Assembly: GCA_900175165.2 (NCBI GenBank)
Contig: FWWN02000230.1
Coordinates: 1 to 64,000, forward strand
DNA: 64,000 nt
Source: Rhizomucor pusillus
Taxonomy: Eukaryota; Mucoromycota; Mucoromycetes; Mucorales; Lichtheimiaceae
Direction of reading: 5' to 3'
Part shown: positions 12,393 to 23,778 of the stretch, one piece after another
Layout of the letters: every line of letters starts with the position of its first letter
Position numbering within the stretch: position 1 is the first letter of the stretch
Notes under the pieces: model-generated
What the model saw: only the letters and a program-made list of their open reading frames with translations
What the model was told of the DNA's origin: nothing
Database searches by the model: none
Made by a program: the position numbers and the translations under genes

Positions 12393-13807
12393 ATGATCGC
12401 GACGAGGTGGCTATTTAAAGGTGCAGCGATTGCAACGGCACGTAGAACCTTCGCAACTGCAGCAGGTGGATCGACCGCCTTTAAAGTGTTTAACCGCGAT
12501 GCAAAACGCAGACAAAAGGACAGAGCTGCTCTAGACGTCGAAGCGAGTCGGACGGTCGACTATCTTCGTGACGAAATCGCGGCTCGAGTCGCCGATCGCT
12601 TTGCAGTAAGATTGCGTTAATTATCGTGGACAAGGACGGCAGCTTAGTTGCTCGAAACTAGGATATCAAACGAGAATACAAAACGGTTGTGGACCTCGGT
12701 TCTGGTTGCGGTCACTTGGCAAAGTTTTTGGACCCTGGTCGAGTCAAGAAAGTAATCCAGTGCGACATGTCCGGTAAAGAAACATTGCAGAGATGCATAT
12801 GTTACGGTATCCATCTGATTATATTTTGCAGAACAATCGTTGCTACGCGATGCCGACCGGAATTATCCTGGTAAGACCTGGATGTACGTATCACGATGTT
12901 CTCTTCTAACAAATATCTAGTCCAAGTGGAGCGACGCCTCGTTGATGAAGAACACTTACCATTCGAAGAAAACTCTGTAGAAGCTGTTATTAGCAGCCTT
13001 TCGATGCATTGGATCAACGATTTGCCTGGAGCAATGGTGCAGATCCAACGCTCGCTGGTACCAGATGGCGTATTTATGGGTGCTATTTTTGGAGGAGACA
13101 CGCTGTTTGAGCTACGGTAGGGCTCTTTACTTCATTCTTCCAAAAATATGATCGCTCATATAATGTCTTGAAAGCACATCTTTGCAGCTTGCAGAAGTCG
13201 AACGCGAAAGTGGTATATCCCCTCATGTTTCGCCCATGACAAGTGAGAATTACCCGATGATTAATGAATAAGCATTTGTTTACTTATTCTGAGTATAGCA
13301 TCAAGCGACATTTCTCGATTGCTTACTCGATCTGGCTTTGTATTGACAACTGTCGATGTTGATGAAATCCAAGTAAACTATCCGTCAATTTTCGAGCTGA
13401 TGGAAGATCTGAAAGCCATGGGCGAAAACAACGCCGTGCTTAGCAGGTTTGTATTCATATCTTACTCGCTAAAATGCTCTAGTTGCTCACTCGATTCAAG
13501 ACGTTCATTTCTTCACAGAGATACATTGATAGCTGCAGCGCCAATTTACAAAGGTTAGCGGGTGGTATTTGTTACAAATGAAGGAAACATCCTTAGCAAT
13601 GTGACAACAGAACTCCACGGTAATCCAGATGGGACGATACCGGCAACTTTCCAAGTTATATACATGGTAATTGATACTTTGCACACTATACATTTCCTCG
13701 TATTAATAGAGTATATTCAGATTGGCTGGAAACCGTCTCCAAACACACCGTTACCCAAGAAACGAGGTTCTGCAACAACATCCCTGAAAGATGTTTTGGA
13801 AAACTAA
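12393..13807 (+). CDS. NDUFAF5: NDUFAF5, complex I assembly methyltransferase-fold protein
   Basis: A multi-exon gene starting at the ATG at 12393. The N-terminus ([20 protein letters not shown]) is a typical mitochondrial presequence, followed by the family's [15 protein letters not shown] block. The SAM-binding motif I is [15 protein letters not shown], then an acidic [18 protein letters not shown] region and [15 protein letters not shown], characteristic of NDUFAF5 (C20orf7). The C-terminal part reads [20 protein letters not shown] and ends [18 protein letters not shown]. In animals the enzyme hydroxylates an arginine of NDUFS7 during early complex I assembly in the matrix. Its presence implies that the organism keeps respiratory complex I. 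Introns are ~50-70 nt with classic borders. Confidence 0.9.
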
Positions 13808-14274
13808 TCCCGGCTAAAGGGAAATCCAAACGTCGCTCCGTCCTAATTACAATTCATATTTACACTGTATCTATATGGCTTCAATGTATATTGCCGATGA
13901 AGAAGCAGACCGAATATAGACATTCCGTGAGGAAATCACATTCAAGCTAAAAAGGAACTAGTTTGACTGCAACGTAGTCATGTACCTGCAGCTACCGCTA
14001 GCCGGATATCACGAAGCACTAGGAAAGAGTCTGAGCCGAAAACAATGCGGGGAATGGTAACGCACGATGAACAGACAGACAGGCAGCGGATATATGTACC
14101 AGTGATCGTTGGCAAATGACTATAAAGGGAAACAACTTGAACTCTTTCCCCTGTCCTTCTCTCTTCCTTCTCTGTTTTCTCCTTTTCCGCCCACTTTCTG
14201 TTTGTTTGCAGTTTGAGGCTTGCATCTGGTATATGCGCGCGCGTGTGTGTGTGTGTTGTCTCGGGTTACCATCA
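13808..14274. other. Intergenic region upstream of trehalase
   Basis: This holds the NDUFAF5 3' UTR and the trehalase promoter, with a CT-rich tract (~14145-14195) and a short GT run (14243-14256) just before the chosen start. No coding exon was recognised. Confidence 0.5.
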
Positions 14275-16397
14275 ATGCTCTTTCAATCCATGTTGCTTTC
14301 TACGTTTGTTCTTATCTTGTGTATGGTTATCGGCACTGCTGTCGCGTTCTGCAACTCGCCGATCTACTGCGAAGGTCCGATTCTAAAGAGGATACAGCTA
14401 GCGCGACTGTTTCCAGACTCCAAGACCTTTGTCGATATGGTAAAAAAAAGAAACCATGGTTATTAATAACCATAATAACTACTGTGTAATTTCGCTCGTC
14501 TTTTCGATTAACATGTTTCGATGCACCTTATAGCCTACCTCAAAACCAACTCAACAAGTCCTAGCAGCGTTTGAAAGCATAGGTGGTGTGAATGCATCCG
14601 ATGACGAGGTTGCGAAATTTGTGCAAGATAACTTCCACGCTCCAGCAACCGAGCTCGTACGCTACCAGATCCCCACATACAATGTCCCAGAGTGGATGGA
14701 AACCGTCGAGGACCCTACGTATCGTGGATGGTTGCTTGAACTGCACAAGGCCTGGGCAAATCTCACGTTTCACTATGACCTATCTCGGATCTGCGAGGAG
14801 TGTGCCACAAGTACCTTGCATGTACTGCGCCCATTCGTCGTGCCAGGTGGACGTTTCCGCGAATTTTACTATTGGTAGCCTATATGCAACGAAAACCTTT
14901 CAATGTGTTTCCTAACTTTCAACAAAGGGATACGTACTTTGTGATACGCGGACTGCTTTTGAGCGATCTGGATGGTCTAGCGAAGGATATGATCCAAAAC
15001 CTGTTGGATTTTGTCGAGACTTATGGATTCATGCGCAAGTATCAAAAAACCATTTAGGTATTTTAAACTGAAAGCTTACATACATGCAATTCATAATAGC
15101 CAATGGCGCCCGGATCTATTATCTAAATAGATCACAGCCGCCTCTCCTGTCAGAAATGGTTAAAGTATACATTGAAAAGACAGGCGACATCGAGTTCCTC
15201 GATACTGCGTTGCCTATCCTTGACAAGGAGTATGAATACTGGTCTACAGAAACAATAGTCACACTTGGAGATACTGCGACGGGCGAAAGGCACACGTTGA
15301 ATCGATATAACGTGATCACCAATACGCCCAGACCCGAGTCCTACGTTGAGGATTACGAGGCAGCTTATCGGGACATTGATCTAAACGAAACGCAGATCCA
15401 TGAACTATTTTCAAACCTTGCGACGGGTGCTGAGACCGGGTGGGATTACTCGTCCCGGTGGACTAGATTGAAAGCGGCTCAGGACAAAGAGCATGGGTAC
15501 GATATTCTGAGATCGCTGAATACCAGGAATGTCATACCAGTTGATCTTAATGCCATCCTGTACAACATGGAGGTCACGTTATCAGAATGGCACAAGAATG
15601 ACAATCCAAAATCCGAATTCTACGCACGACAGGCGCAAAAGCGTCTAGTTGCTATCGACAAGTTTCTGTGGAACTCTGACAAATATGCATTCTATGACTA
15701 CAATCTGACAAGTCAAACTCAAAACATCGAGTATACTCCAGCAGGTCTCTTTCCTTTCTGGTGAGTCGCACGACGAATATGTTGGAGATTCTCTCTTTGT
15801 TTATACCCATTGTTAGGCTCGGTGCACTTCCTGAACGAGTAAAGTCAAAAGAGGTTCTCGGCCATGTATTTGACCAAACAAGGATGCTCTTGCAACACGA
15901 TCCTGGACTGCTAGCTACATCCTTGTACGAGACAACGCTTCAGTGGGACTGGCCAAATGGCTGGCCACCGCTGCAATACGTCGCTCTGCGAGCCATGCAA
16001 AACATTTACGACATGATAGGTGACCGGAGTTTACTCGATCTGGCAAACGTCTTAGCTCAGCGCAACTTGGCATCCGCATTCTGCTCTTGGTACAAGACAG
16101 GAGGATCAATCCCGGGCATCCTGCGGCAATTTCCTGGAAGCCTCGATGCAGGGCACATGTTTGAAAAATTCGACGTGAGATATATGGGCCTAGCCGGATC
16201 CGGAGGAGAATGCAAGTATACTCGGTTTAATGTGGTAATTACAGACAAGGGATGGTATTAACGTATAATTTACAGATACGGTGCAAGTTGGATTTGGATG
16301 GACGAACGGGATTACAATGTGGTTATTCGATTCTTTCAAAAACGTTACGGCTCCCGATTGCAATGCTAATTTCCAATATCCTGTTGGGCAGCGTTGA
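14275..16397 (+). CDS. Secreted GH37 alpha,alpha-trehalase
   Basis: The enzyme hydrolyses trehalose to two glucose units. The chosen ATG at 14275 gives a hydrophobic signal peptide (LLSTFVLILCMVIGTAVAF); an in-frame ATG at 14116 would bury it. Both family signatures are exact: PGGRFREFYYW followed by DTYF across an intron (~14850-14935), and QWDWPNGWPP (~15942-15971). The catalytic-acid region ETGWDYSSRW and the C-terminal glycine-rich loop GSGGEYTVQVGFGWTNG are present. Several ~50-60 nt introns interrupt it and the stop is at 16395-16397. There is no N-terminal regulatory or calcium-binding extension like that of cytosolic neutral trehalases, so it is of the secreted, vacuolar or cell-wall kind. 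It converges on the UPF0390 gene, 56 bases away. Confidence 0.93.
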
Positions 16398-16453
16398 CCC
16401 AGCATGTTGTTATAATATATATGCATGGTGTAATGAAATACTCTGCGACGATC

Positions 16454-16846
16454 TTATTTCTTCTTCTTGTTGCTGGTCTCCTTTGCTGCTGATTCAGCGA
16501 GTTTCTTCATGATGGTCAGTTTGCCAACAGCGTTCGCTTTGACAGACATTTGCTTCTCGATGTTGTTGTTGATATTCGCTGTTAGTTTCTATTGAAGGCA
16601 TTAGTAACCTGCTTTATTCGATGATACTTGTTGTATTACCTTTTCCAACTTGCGTTGTTTCACCAGAGCAGGCTGCTTTGGAGCAATAGTGCGAGCTACA
16701 TTGTAATGAGTCTCGGTAAGATCGCCGAGGCAACCCGATCTCTGATTTATTTACACACCTCCTTTTTTGACTTTGCCGGCATTCTTGTTATTCTTCTTTT
16801 TAGCTTGCACTGGAGACTTTTTGATTTTGAGTGATCCTTGAGCCAT
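16454..16846 (-). CDS. UPF0390/DUF2462 small nucleolar-type protein (LYAR10/LC10-like)
   Basis: A three-exon gene encodes about 90 very basic residues: MAQGSLKIKKSPVQAKKKNN, then RTIAPKQPALVKQRKLEK, then ANINNNIEKQMSVKA and GKLTIMKKL, ending in a KKKK tail. This is the pattern of the UPF0390 family (Leydig cell tumour 10 kDa homologue; DUF2462), a conserved eukaryotic protein of unclear role, probably nucleolar. Introns start at GTGTGT and GTAATA donors. It is head-to-head with fibrillarin, with 214 bases between the ATGs. Confidence 0.85.
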
Positions 16847-17060
16847 TTTCTCCTTTTTGCCAACGAACGACGTGCTGCTTTTCACTTTTTCTGGCCTCCT
16901 CCTGCGGTTGGTCCGCAAATAAAATTTCAGACTCGAAAAAGAGGAAAGCCACAATTTTTGATTTTTTTCCAGCTTTCTCTTTTACTTTAACTCGTTCGAG
17001 CCGAGGAGGTCCTCTCTTTTCTTCTTCCCAGTTACAACACACGATTACGACATATATATA
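16847..17060. promoter_or_regulatory. Bidirectional promoter, UPF0390 and fibrillarin
   Basis: Only 214 bases separate the two divergent start codons. The fibrillarin side has a TATATATA-type run directly before the ATG (17050-17058), and the middle has T-rich and CT-rich tracts. Shared control of two nucleolar proteins is inferred from spacing alone. Confidence 0.6.
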
Positions 17061-18057
17061 ATGGCATTCAACGAAGGCAGAGGAGGCCGTGGTGCTAGTC
17101 GTGGTGGACGTGGCGGCCGTGGTGGCGGTCGCGGTGGATTCAGCGATCGAGGCGGTCGTGGCGGTGGCCGTGGTGGAGGCCGTGGAGGTAAGACAATACA
17201 TACGTTACTTGGATATGGATTGGTTACTGAATTAACACCCGTTGCTAGGCGGTCGCGGAGGCATCAGCAAGCGTGGTGGTGGTGCTCCCCGTGGCGGCCG
17301 AGGTGGTCGCGGTGGCGCCCGTGGTGGCAAGGGTGGTGCCAAGGGCGGTAACAAGGTTATCATCGAACCTCACCGCCACGAGGGTATCTTTGTCGCTCGT
17401 GGCAAGGAAGATTTGCTTGTCACAAAGAACCTTGTTCCTGGTGAATCTGTTTACGGCGAAAAACGTATTTCTGTTGACGGCCCTGATGGTACCAAGATTG
17501 AATACCGTGTTTGGAACCCCTTCCGATCCAAGCTTGCAGCTGCTGTTCTCGGTGGTGTTGACCACTTGCACATTGCTCCTGGCAAAAAGGTTCTCTATCT
17601 CGGTGCCGCTTCCGGTACTTCCGTTTCCCACGTTGCAGATGTTGTTGGACCTGAAGGTGCAGTCTACGCTGTCGAATTCTCTCATCGCTCTGGCCGTGAC
17701 TTGATCAACATGGCCAAGAAGCGCACAAACGTGGTACCTATCGTTGAAGATGCTCGTCACCCTCACAAGTACCGCATGTTGGTACCAATGGTCGATGTTA
17801 TCTTTGCAGATGTCGCCCAGCCTGACCAAGCTCGTATCATTACTCTCAACGCACACCACTTCCTCAAAAACAACGGCCACATTGTCATTTCCATCAAGGC
17901 ATCTTGTATCGACTCCACTGTCGATGCTGCTACTGTGTTTGCACGTGAAGTCAAGAAGCTGCAGGAAGAGAGAGTAAAGCCTCAAGAACAGCTTACTCTG
18001 GAACCTTACGAACGAGACCACGCTGTTGTTGTTGGCAAGTACGTCCGATCCAAGTAG
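17061..18057 (+). CDS. NOP1: Fibrillarin, box C/D snoRNP 2'-O-methyltransferase
   Basis: Exons 17061-17187 and 17249-18057 join in phase 1 into 311 residues. The first ~80 residues are a glycine/arginine-rich (GAR) domain, a substrate of arginine methyltransferases. The catalytic domain carries [20 protein letters not shown], the SAM-binding motif [29 protein letters not shown] and the fibrillarin hallmark [16 protein letters not shown]; the K-D-K-H catalytic set is consistent with these blocks. It methylates ribose 2'-hydroxyls of rRNA in the nucleolus, guided by box C/D snoRNAs. The single 61-nt intron falls within the GAR domain. Codon use is strongly biased to C/G-ending codons, consistent with high expression. 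Confidence 0.97.
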
Positions 18058-18424
18058 ACTATTGCGCTCTAGTTAGCATCATATAGCAAAAAATCATCTA
18101 TCTATCTGTCTTTCTCTCTCTGCTTTTCTTATTTCTTTTTTTCTTTTTCCATTTCATTTTCTTTTCGTCATAAGTCCCCCTTATCGTTTACAAGTGCTGT
18201 AAATACAAGATCTTACCTTGGATTTGTTTCTAGTTTGGCACGTTGCAGCAAGTGGGATTTTCGGAAAGAGGCAAAGCATAACTGTTGTCATTGTTTTCTT
18301 GAGAGCGGGTGTCCAACGGATGAGCTCCACTTGTTGCAATCCAGCCAGTCCCATTTTTGCCCAACCTTGTTCCTCCTTTGGTTCTCTTTCCTTTTTCTCT
18401 TTCCCTTTATTCCCTGTCAGTCAT
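18058..18424. other. Intergenic region after fibrillarin
   Basis: This contains the pyrimidine-rich NOP1 3' UTR (CT tracts at 18100-18170) and the promoter of the J-protein gene. No further gene is seen. Confidence 0.5.
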
Positions 18425-19776
18425 ATGGAAATCAACAAGGACGAAGCAATTCGTTGCCTTTCTATTGCAAAGAATCACTATGGGAATGGCAACTATGCAG
18501 CAGCTCTGCGACTGACCAAAAAGTCCATCAGTTTGTATCCTACAGAGCAAGCAAAGGCATTCCTCGAAAAGGCAGAGAAGGCTGCTGCCTCAGCGCCGGA
18601 TAATAAGCCTACAGATACCCGTACTAGTAATGGCACCAAGGCAGCTCCATCTCAACCTCCTTCTTCCGAGAAAAAGTACACGCAAGAACAAGTCGATGCC
18701 GTCAAGGCGATCTTGGCCTGCGGCAACGATTACTACAAGGTCCTTTCGCTGGACAAGAACTGCACAGAAGTACAGATCAAAAAAGCATATCGAAAGGTAA
18801 AATAATTGACAAATGCACAACTTTGTATCAATCAATCTGCCTATCTATCTATGTGATTGTACTTATGCGGACCTTGTCGCAGTTGGCTCTGCAATTCCAT
18901 CCGGACAAGAACAGCGCTCCAGGGGCGGATGAAGCATTCAAGTGTAAGAAGAAAGAGAAAAACGAAAAGTTACCTAACTGGGGACTAATTGATTGTGTTT
19001 TCAATGCAGTGATTTCCAAAGCATTCACAGTCTTGTCTGATCCACAAAAACGTGCTATCCACGATGCCGGAGGAGGCGACCCTGAGCAGCGTGGTAGCGG
19101 CGCATCGAGCTTCAGGAGCTTTAATGGACGAACGTTTAACGGAGCTGCATTCGCAAGCGAAGAGATATCACCCGAGGATTTATTCAACATGTTCTTTGGT
19201 GGCGGTGGTTTTGGTGGACCAGCATTCAGCAGTGCGACGTTCATGGGACCCGGCTTCACGCCACACACATACTACCGGACGGCTGGCGGTGCAGGTCGCC
19301 GTGCAGCTCATCAACATTTTCAACAGCAAGCACGCGCGCGTCAACAAAGCAACACGGCAGGCTGGTCGGTGCTGCTTCAAATCTTGCCACTTTTGATTTT
19401 GTTTGGATATTCACTGCTGTCAGGACTGTTTACGGATAGTACACCCGCGTATTCGATAAAACCTACCTCAGTTTATTCCCAAATGCGCATGACAAACCAC
19501 CATCAAGTCCCATACTATGTCAATCCATCCGCGTTCCGGCCAGTCGAGCAAAATCAGTACAAACTTTCACGCGTCGAGCAGCAGGTAGAAATGGACTGGG
19601 TTCGCAATCTTCAGTTTGCGTGCCAGAACGAACGAAAGGAACGAGCATCTCGGCTCAACGCTGCAAGTGGAATATTTGGCATCGGACGGAACGAGGAACA
19701 GTACAGAGAGGCACTGCACATGCCTCTTGAAAGCTGCGACGAACTTAGACGTTTCGGATATGCAAACACTATATAA
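18425..19776 (+). CDS. DNAJB12: DNAJB12/B14-type ER membrane J-protein
   Basis: Three exons. The N-terminus (MEINKDEAIRCLSIAKNHYG) is the conserved helical segment of DNAJB12-like proteins, followed by a Q/S/T-rich linker. The J domain begins YYKVLSLDKNCTEVQIKKAY and has its HPD loop as FHPDKNSAPGADEAFK, split by two introns (after 18796 and after ~18940). A G/F-rich region with FFGGGGFGG follows, then one membrane helix (VLLQILPLLILFGYSLL) and the C-terminal DUF1977 domain ending in LRRFGYANTI. The family presents ER membrane clients to cytosolic Hsp70 for ER-associated degradation. The J domain would face the cytosol. Confidence 0.92.
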
Positions 19777-20228
19777 TATTATATTCCAACAAAAAACCGT
19801 TTCTTCTTGTCTCGCGCAGTCATTGCAAACGCATATCACACTCCATATTTGTACCTATCTACACTTACATGATTCCATGAGAAATGTTCCAACAACTAAA
19901 ACAGCTCTTTTTTCTTGAGAACACTAGGCAAATACAATATTGTATTTCTTTAGATAAGATGCAGCGTGTTCGTGTGATATGAAGGGAATAGAGAGAGTGT
20001 GTGTAGGTGGAAAAGGGATAGATAGAGAGAGCGTGTGAGTGTGAAAAAGAAAAAGAGACAGATAGCTGAAAAAGGGACTAAAGAGATAATAGGAGAGGGA
20101 TGAGATATGTGGCAGGGATCAAGTCATAAACGAGATAGAAGAGAGAGAGAATAAAAAGAGAAAGGAACCGGCCCCAGTTAGGAGATATATTTTTAAGACA
20201 ATTAGTAGATAGTAAGAAGGAAATATCA
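19777..20228. other. Convergent intergenic region with purine-rich low complexity
   Basis: The J-protein and SH3 genes converge here. Positions 19985-20160 are GA/GT-rich on the plus strand (repeated GAGAGAG and GTGTGAG units). No coding exon is seen; the tract may supply 3' processing signals for both genes. Confidence 0.5.
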
Positions 20229-21045
20229 TCACACAAATTCGACATAGGATTCGGGTATCAGACCAGTCTCGTCCTGAACATCCGCAATCAACCAGCCCTA
20301 ATTTTAAGATTCGATGAGCAAGATCCAAAAACCAGTGATAAATAGGGAGGTCTATCTCTTCCTACCGGACACTGCCGATATTGCACCCAAACAATATCTC
20401 CAGCTTTCATGCTGACTTCATACTCCGTCTCGGGCGAGAAATCATACAGTGCGCGAGCATGCCTGCCAGTGAACTCTGAACTAGATAGAGATACTTGCGA
20501 CGCTCTTCTCTTTGGCTCCTCTGGTTGCCCGTGGAAAAGTGGCGACGATTCCGGATATGCAAAGTCGCGGATTATAACTGGTTGAGATTCTTTTATATAG
20601 AGAAAGGATTAAAGTTAGAATATCATCCTCTTATTATCTTGGCATTCTCTCCAATTACCTTGCTCGCCACTGTGAGAAGTTTGTTCCTGACAAGGGCATT
20701 TAGCACCAGTGCGCTGCTGTAAACTCTACTTTGCACTCACCGATGACACAAAGGAGGAACACTGATCCTGCTCTGCAGGAGCTTGTTTCTCGTCGAGTAC
20801 ATTGTACACGATTTTTTCGTCCTGCTGGTCATCGTCTTGCTCGGCTGGGCTCACTGTAGCTGTGGGTGACGCTGCTGCTGCCTTTGTATTTCGCTTGGGT
20901 CGAAAAGCTTTCTTGGCAATGGTGCCCTTACGAGAGATCTAGGTACGGCAAAGTGTGAGCTTTGGAGGGTGTGGAATGGAAACTTGGGCATTCAGTCTAC
21001 CTTCTTCAATACAAGTGCTAACGTGATTACGGAAGAAAGGCTCAT
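20229..21045 (-). CDS. SH3-domain adaptor, Nbp2/Skb5-like
   Basis: Exons read from ATG at 21045: MSLSSVITLALVLKK, then ISRKGTIAKKAFRPKRNTK, an acidic/Q-rich linker, and two further exons (ESQPVIIRDFAYPESSPLF region) leading into a C-terminal SH3 domain. The SH3 has the canonical ALYDF start (ALYDFSPETEYEVSMKAGDI), a central WVQYR and, after an intron, GWLIADVQDETGLIPESYVE with the WxxA and P-x-x-Y positions expected. The stop is 8 residues later. The MSLSSVITLALVLKK opening with a C-terminal SH3 fits the yeast Nbp2 / fission yeast Skb5 family, small adaptors that bring phosphatases or PAK kinases to MAPK pathways. The exact orthology is an inference. Confidence 0.75.
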
Positions 21046-21387
21046 TACTGGCTGAAATTCATGAAACAGTGAGGTCGAGGAGGAAAGAGAGAGAAAGGAA
21101 AGGAATGGGGCTGATGCAAAAGTTGTTGTTGTTTGTCGTCAACAGTCGTTCACGCAAGAGTGAGAGAAAAAGAAGTAAAAAATTGGAAATTGAGTGAATA
21201 GAAAAAAATATGGTCTCAACAAAACTTGGCTATTGACCCCACAGAGGAGCCCTTTGGGTTTAGAAAGAAGGGAGAAGAAAACAAGAGCAAAGAAAAAATC
21301 ACTGTCCCTTTGTGTTGCCTGTTTTCATTTAACGGTGGGGACCCCGATTCCCCACCGACTGTGTGCATCTCTATCGAAGAGGCTTTT
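21046..21387. other. Spacer between SH3 gene and IPP1
   Basis: This 342-base stretch holds the IPP1 3' UTR and the SH3-gene promoter, both on the minus strand. It includes a GC-rich inverted repeat (CGGTGGGG at 21333-21340, CCCCACCG at 21350-21357) just past the IPP1 stop. Confidence 0.55.
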
Positions 21388-22663
21388 CTACAGGTTTGCT
21401 CTAATGTAGTACCACTTTTCATCGCTGTTGGGTGCGTCCTGAGATGATTCGGCCTGTTTAGAAAAAATATAATATAACTGATCAGAGAGAGAAAATGTAG
21501 CTCATTTAAGGAGGCAAGTGTCTCACCGTCTCTAGCAGCTCATTTTTGTGCGACACATCATTTACTTTGTAAGGAGAATCGCTGATCGTGACATTCGTGC
21601 TAAAAAAGAGTAATACATGATTAATGAAAAGGCTAGCCCACAGCGTCCTGGAAACACTTTACACATCAATGTCGTGGGTATCGGCCTTGCATGGCACTTT
21701 GCCCTGTATCAGTCGTCTCCATGCTTCGTGAGTTTCTTCAACGACGTGAGTTGCATATGCCTTGTATTATTAGTCAGTAATAGAGTTTGTCGCAATTTGA
21801 AATAGGCGGATATCTTTATCTGCTTGTCTTACCTTATCCTTGCATTGACCATTGAATGCAAACTTGTTTGCAGGCTTCCCATCAGGCATCTTGTAAATCT
21901 TGAACCAATGGCGAGTCGCGTCTATCAATCCTGGGAAATGTTTTTCAACATCGCTGATATCGTTGAGCTTATCCGCCAATGGATCCTTATTATCAATTGC
22001 GATAACCTTCCAGTCCGTTTCGCCTTCGTCCAGCAATGCCATGACACCCAGGATCTTGACTTGCTTGACTTGACCGCAGTAACCAACAGCCTCACCGATC
22101 TCACAGACATCAATAGGATCGTTGTCGCCACGTGCTTTTGTTTCAGCGTGCACAGATGTCGGATCCTCCCATGTCTGATATATCACGTTGCTAAGTGGCG
22201 AATATGCGGACATATACAAATCTGTAGCACTTCATACCTGAGGCAGGGCGCCATAGTTCCAGATATATCCCTTGTAAGGGAAACAGTTGCGGACGAAGCG
22301 GACCTTTCCCTTCTTCACATCCTGCTTTAAGGGGTTCAAACGTTCCCCAGTCGCGATCTGTGAATGGCGATTGAGTTGGAAGTGCGATCTCTTCCTGTGT
22401 TTACACCCAACTGACCTCAACTTTGGCGTTTGTCCAGCGAGGGATCTCTACGACCATGTTGACTAGAGTTTTCTCGGGATTTGCATACAAAGGAATGTCG
22501 TGGAATGGAGAAATGAGCCTGCCATTGTTCTCTATACGCTGTCAGCACGAACCGGTGTGGAATGTCAAAGTACAGGTATGTCAAACCCACCCAAATGAAC
22601 GCGGTACGAAGGCGTGAATGGTTTGCCAGAGGACTTGACCTTGTATGCGTTAGTTGAGACCAT
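21388..22663 (-). CDS. IPP1: Soluble inorganic pyrophosphatase
   Basis: The ATG at 22663 opens [20 protein letters not shown]. Conserved blocks follow: [44 protein letters not shown], the [20 protein letters not shown] region and the family signature D-[SGDN]-D-[PE]-[LIVMF]-D as [12 protein letters not shown], which binds the catalytic metals. Later blocks are [19 protein letters not shown] and [20 protein letters not shown]. The C-terminus ([11 protein letters not shown]) ends at 21388. The enzyme is cytosolic and hydrolyses pyrophosphate to drive biosynthesis; length and block order match family I eukaryotic enzymes. At least four short introns. Confidence 0.95.
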
Positions 22664-23778
22664 CCTCTTTATGGTAGGCTGGAGGAAAGAAGGTTTGCGT
22701 GCAAGAAGGTACATTTTTGATAGTTGCTTATGAAATCAAGTGTTCTTCTCCAGTAGCCGACATATGATAAAAGCGAATTCTATTTCCGATGTTCAGGCAT
22801 CTCATTTTCTTTTTGTTCCTGTGCTCCTTTCTTCTTTCTTCTCTCCTCATCTATCGAAAATCCATTGAAGTTTGGTAAGGCCGAGTATCAGAGGACATAT
22901 ATGGTATCCATTGCTTTTAATGTACAACCATTAAAGGTTTTCCGGTGCGCAGCGCGGTGCACGTCAGTTTTCCCTTAAAGTAACAAGCACCACCTCCTGC
23001 ATACAGAGGAGCGACGTTCTCGAAACTCCTTTAAATATTCCAGAATAATCGGTCATTATTCACGTAAAGAAAGACAGAGAGATACTCCAGCAGTGACATT
23101 TCCGAAGAAAACCACAAATTAAAAAGGATGGTACTTGAGAATGACGATCCAACAAGCTAGTTCGCCAATTTTTCCAGCGTTTCACAAAGCGGCGGTCGTG
23201 TGCAGGACGAATATGATTCGCTGGTACTCCAAATCAATGGCGCCACTTTAAGTGTGTTTTCGTGAAACAGATCTTCGGACACTCTGGCAGCAGGCCCTAA
23301 ATTGTTTGTTACTGCTCTAATCAGTCGCGTCAAATAGAGCCCATCCAAGGAGACAGCCTTGGAGATATATTATTACCAGCAACGCTGTAAAGTTACGCGT
23401 ATCCAGGGGGCAGTTTGATAACAAGAGGGAGAACGTGGCTACCACGCTAAAAAGAATCGCTTTGGTCGGAGCCGGGGAGTGTTTGAACGTGCTGCCTTTC
23501 AAATTCTTTGTTGATAGGTCGAGAAAACGTGCCTCGAAAACATGTTTTTTCCTTCCAACTTTGAATTTTGTTAACTCTTGAGAGCCGTCTCCGACTTGTT
23601 TGCAATCGCTACCTCCATCTCGTGCATTGCGATCAGAGCATAACTGTAAGCGTTGCGAAAGAAAACTCTCCTGGTCTACGGTTGCACTAAAGCTTATATA
23701 TCCGCGAATTTTCTCTATTTCTGTGATACTCATCCTTTTCTTTGGCTTTTTTTTCTTGTTTCTTCTCGTACTTGTAGT
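22664..23778. promoter_or_regulatory. Divergent intergenic region, IPP1 and ERG5
   Basis: About 1.1 kb between divergent start codons. A 138-codon minus-strand open frame (23317-23733, ATG start) lies in the ERG5 5' region but has no family resemblance. Expected contents are the two promoters and UTRs; individual sites cannot be assigned by eye. Confidence 0.5.

Noticed and set aside
14220..14489. 89-codon plus frame overlapping the trehalase start
   Set aside because: It is an alternative frame over the signal-peptide exon and GT repeat, with no independent support.
17245..18021. 258-codon minus-strand frame opposite fibrillarin
   Set aside because: It is an antisense shadow produced by the strong codon bias of NOP1.
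23317..23733. 138-codon minus-strand ATG frame upstream of ERG5
   Set aside because: It has no family resemblance, lies antisense to the ERG5 promoter/5' region and shows no codon bias like the real genes nearby.
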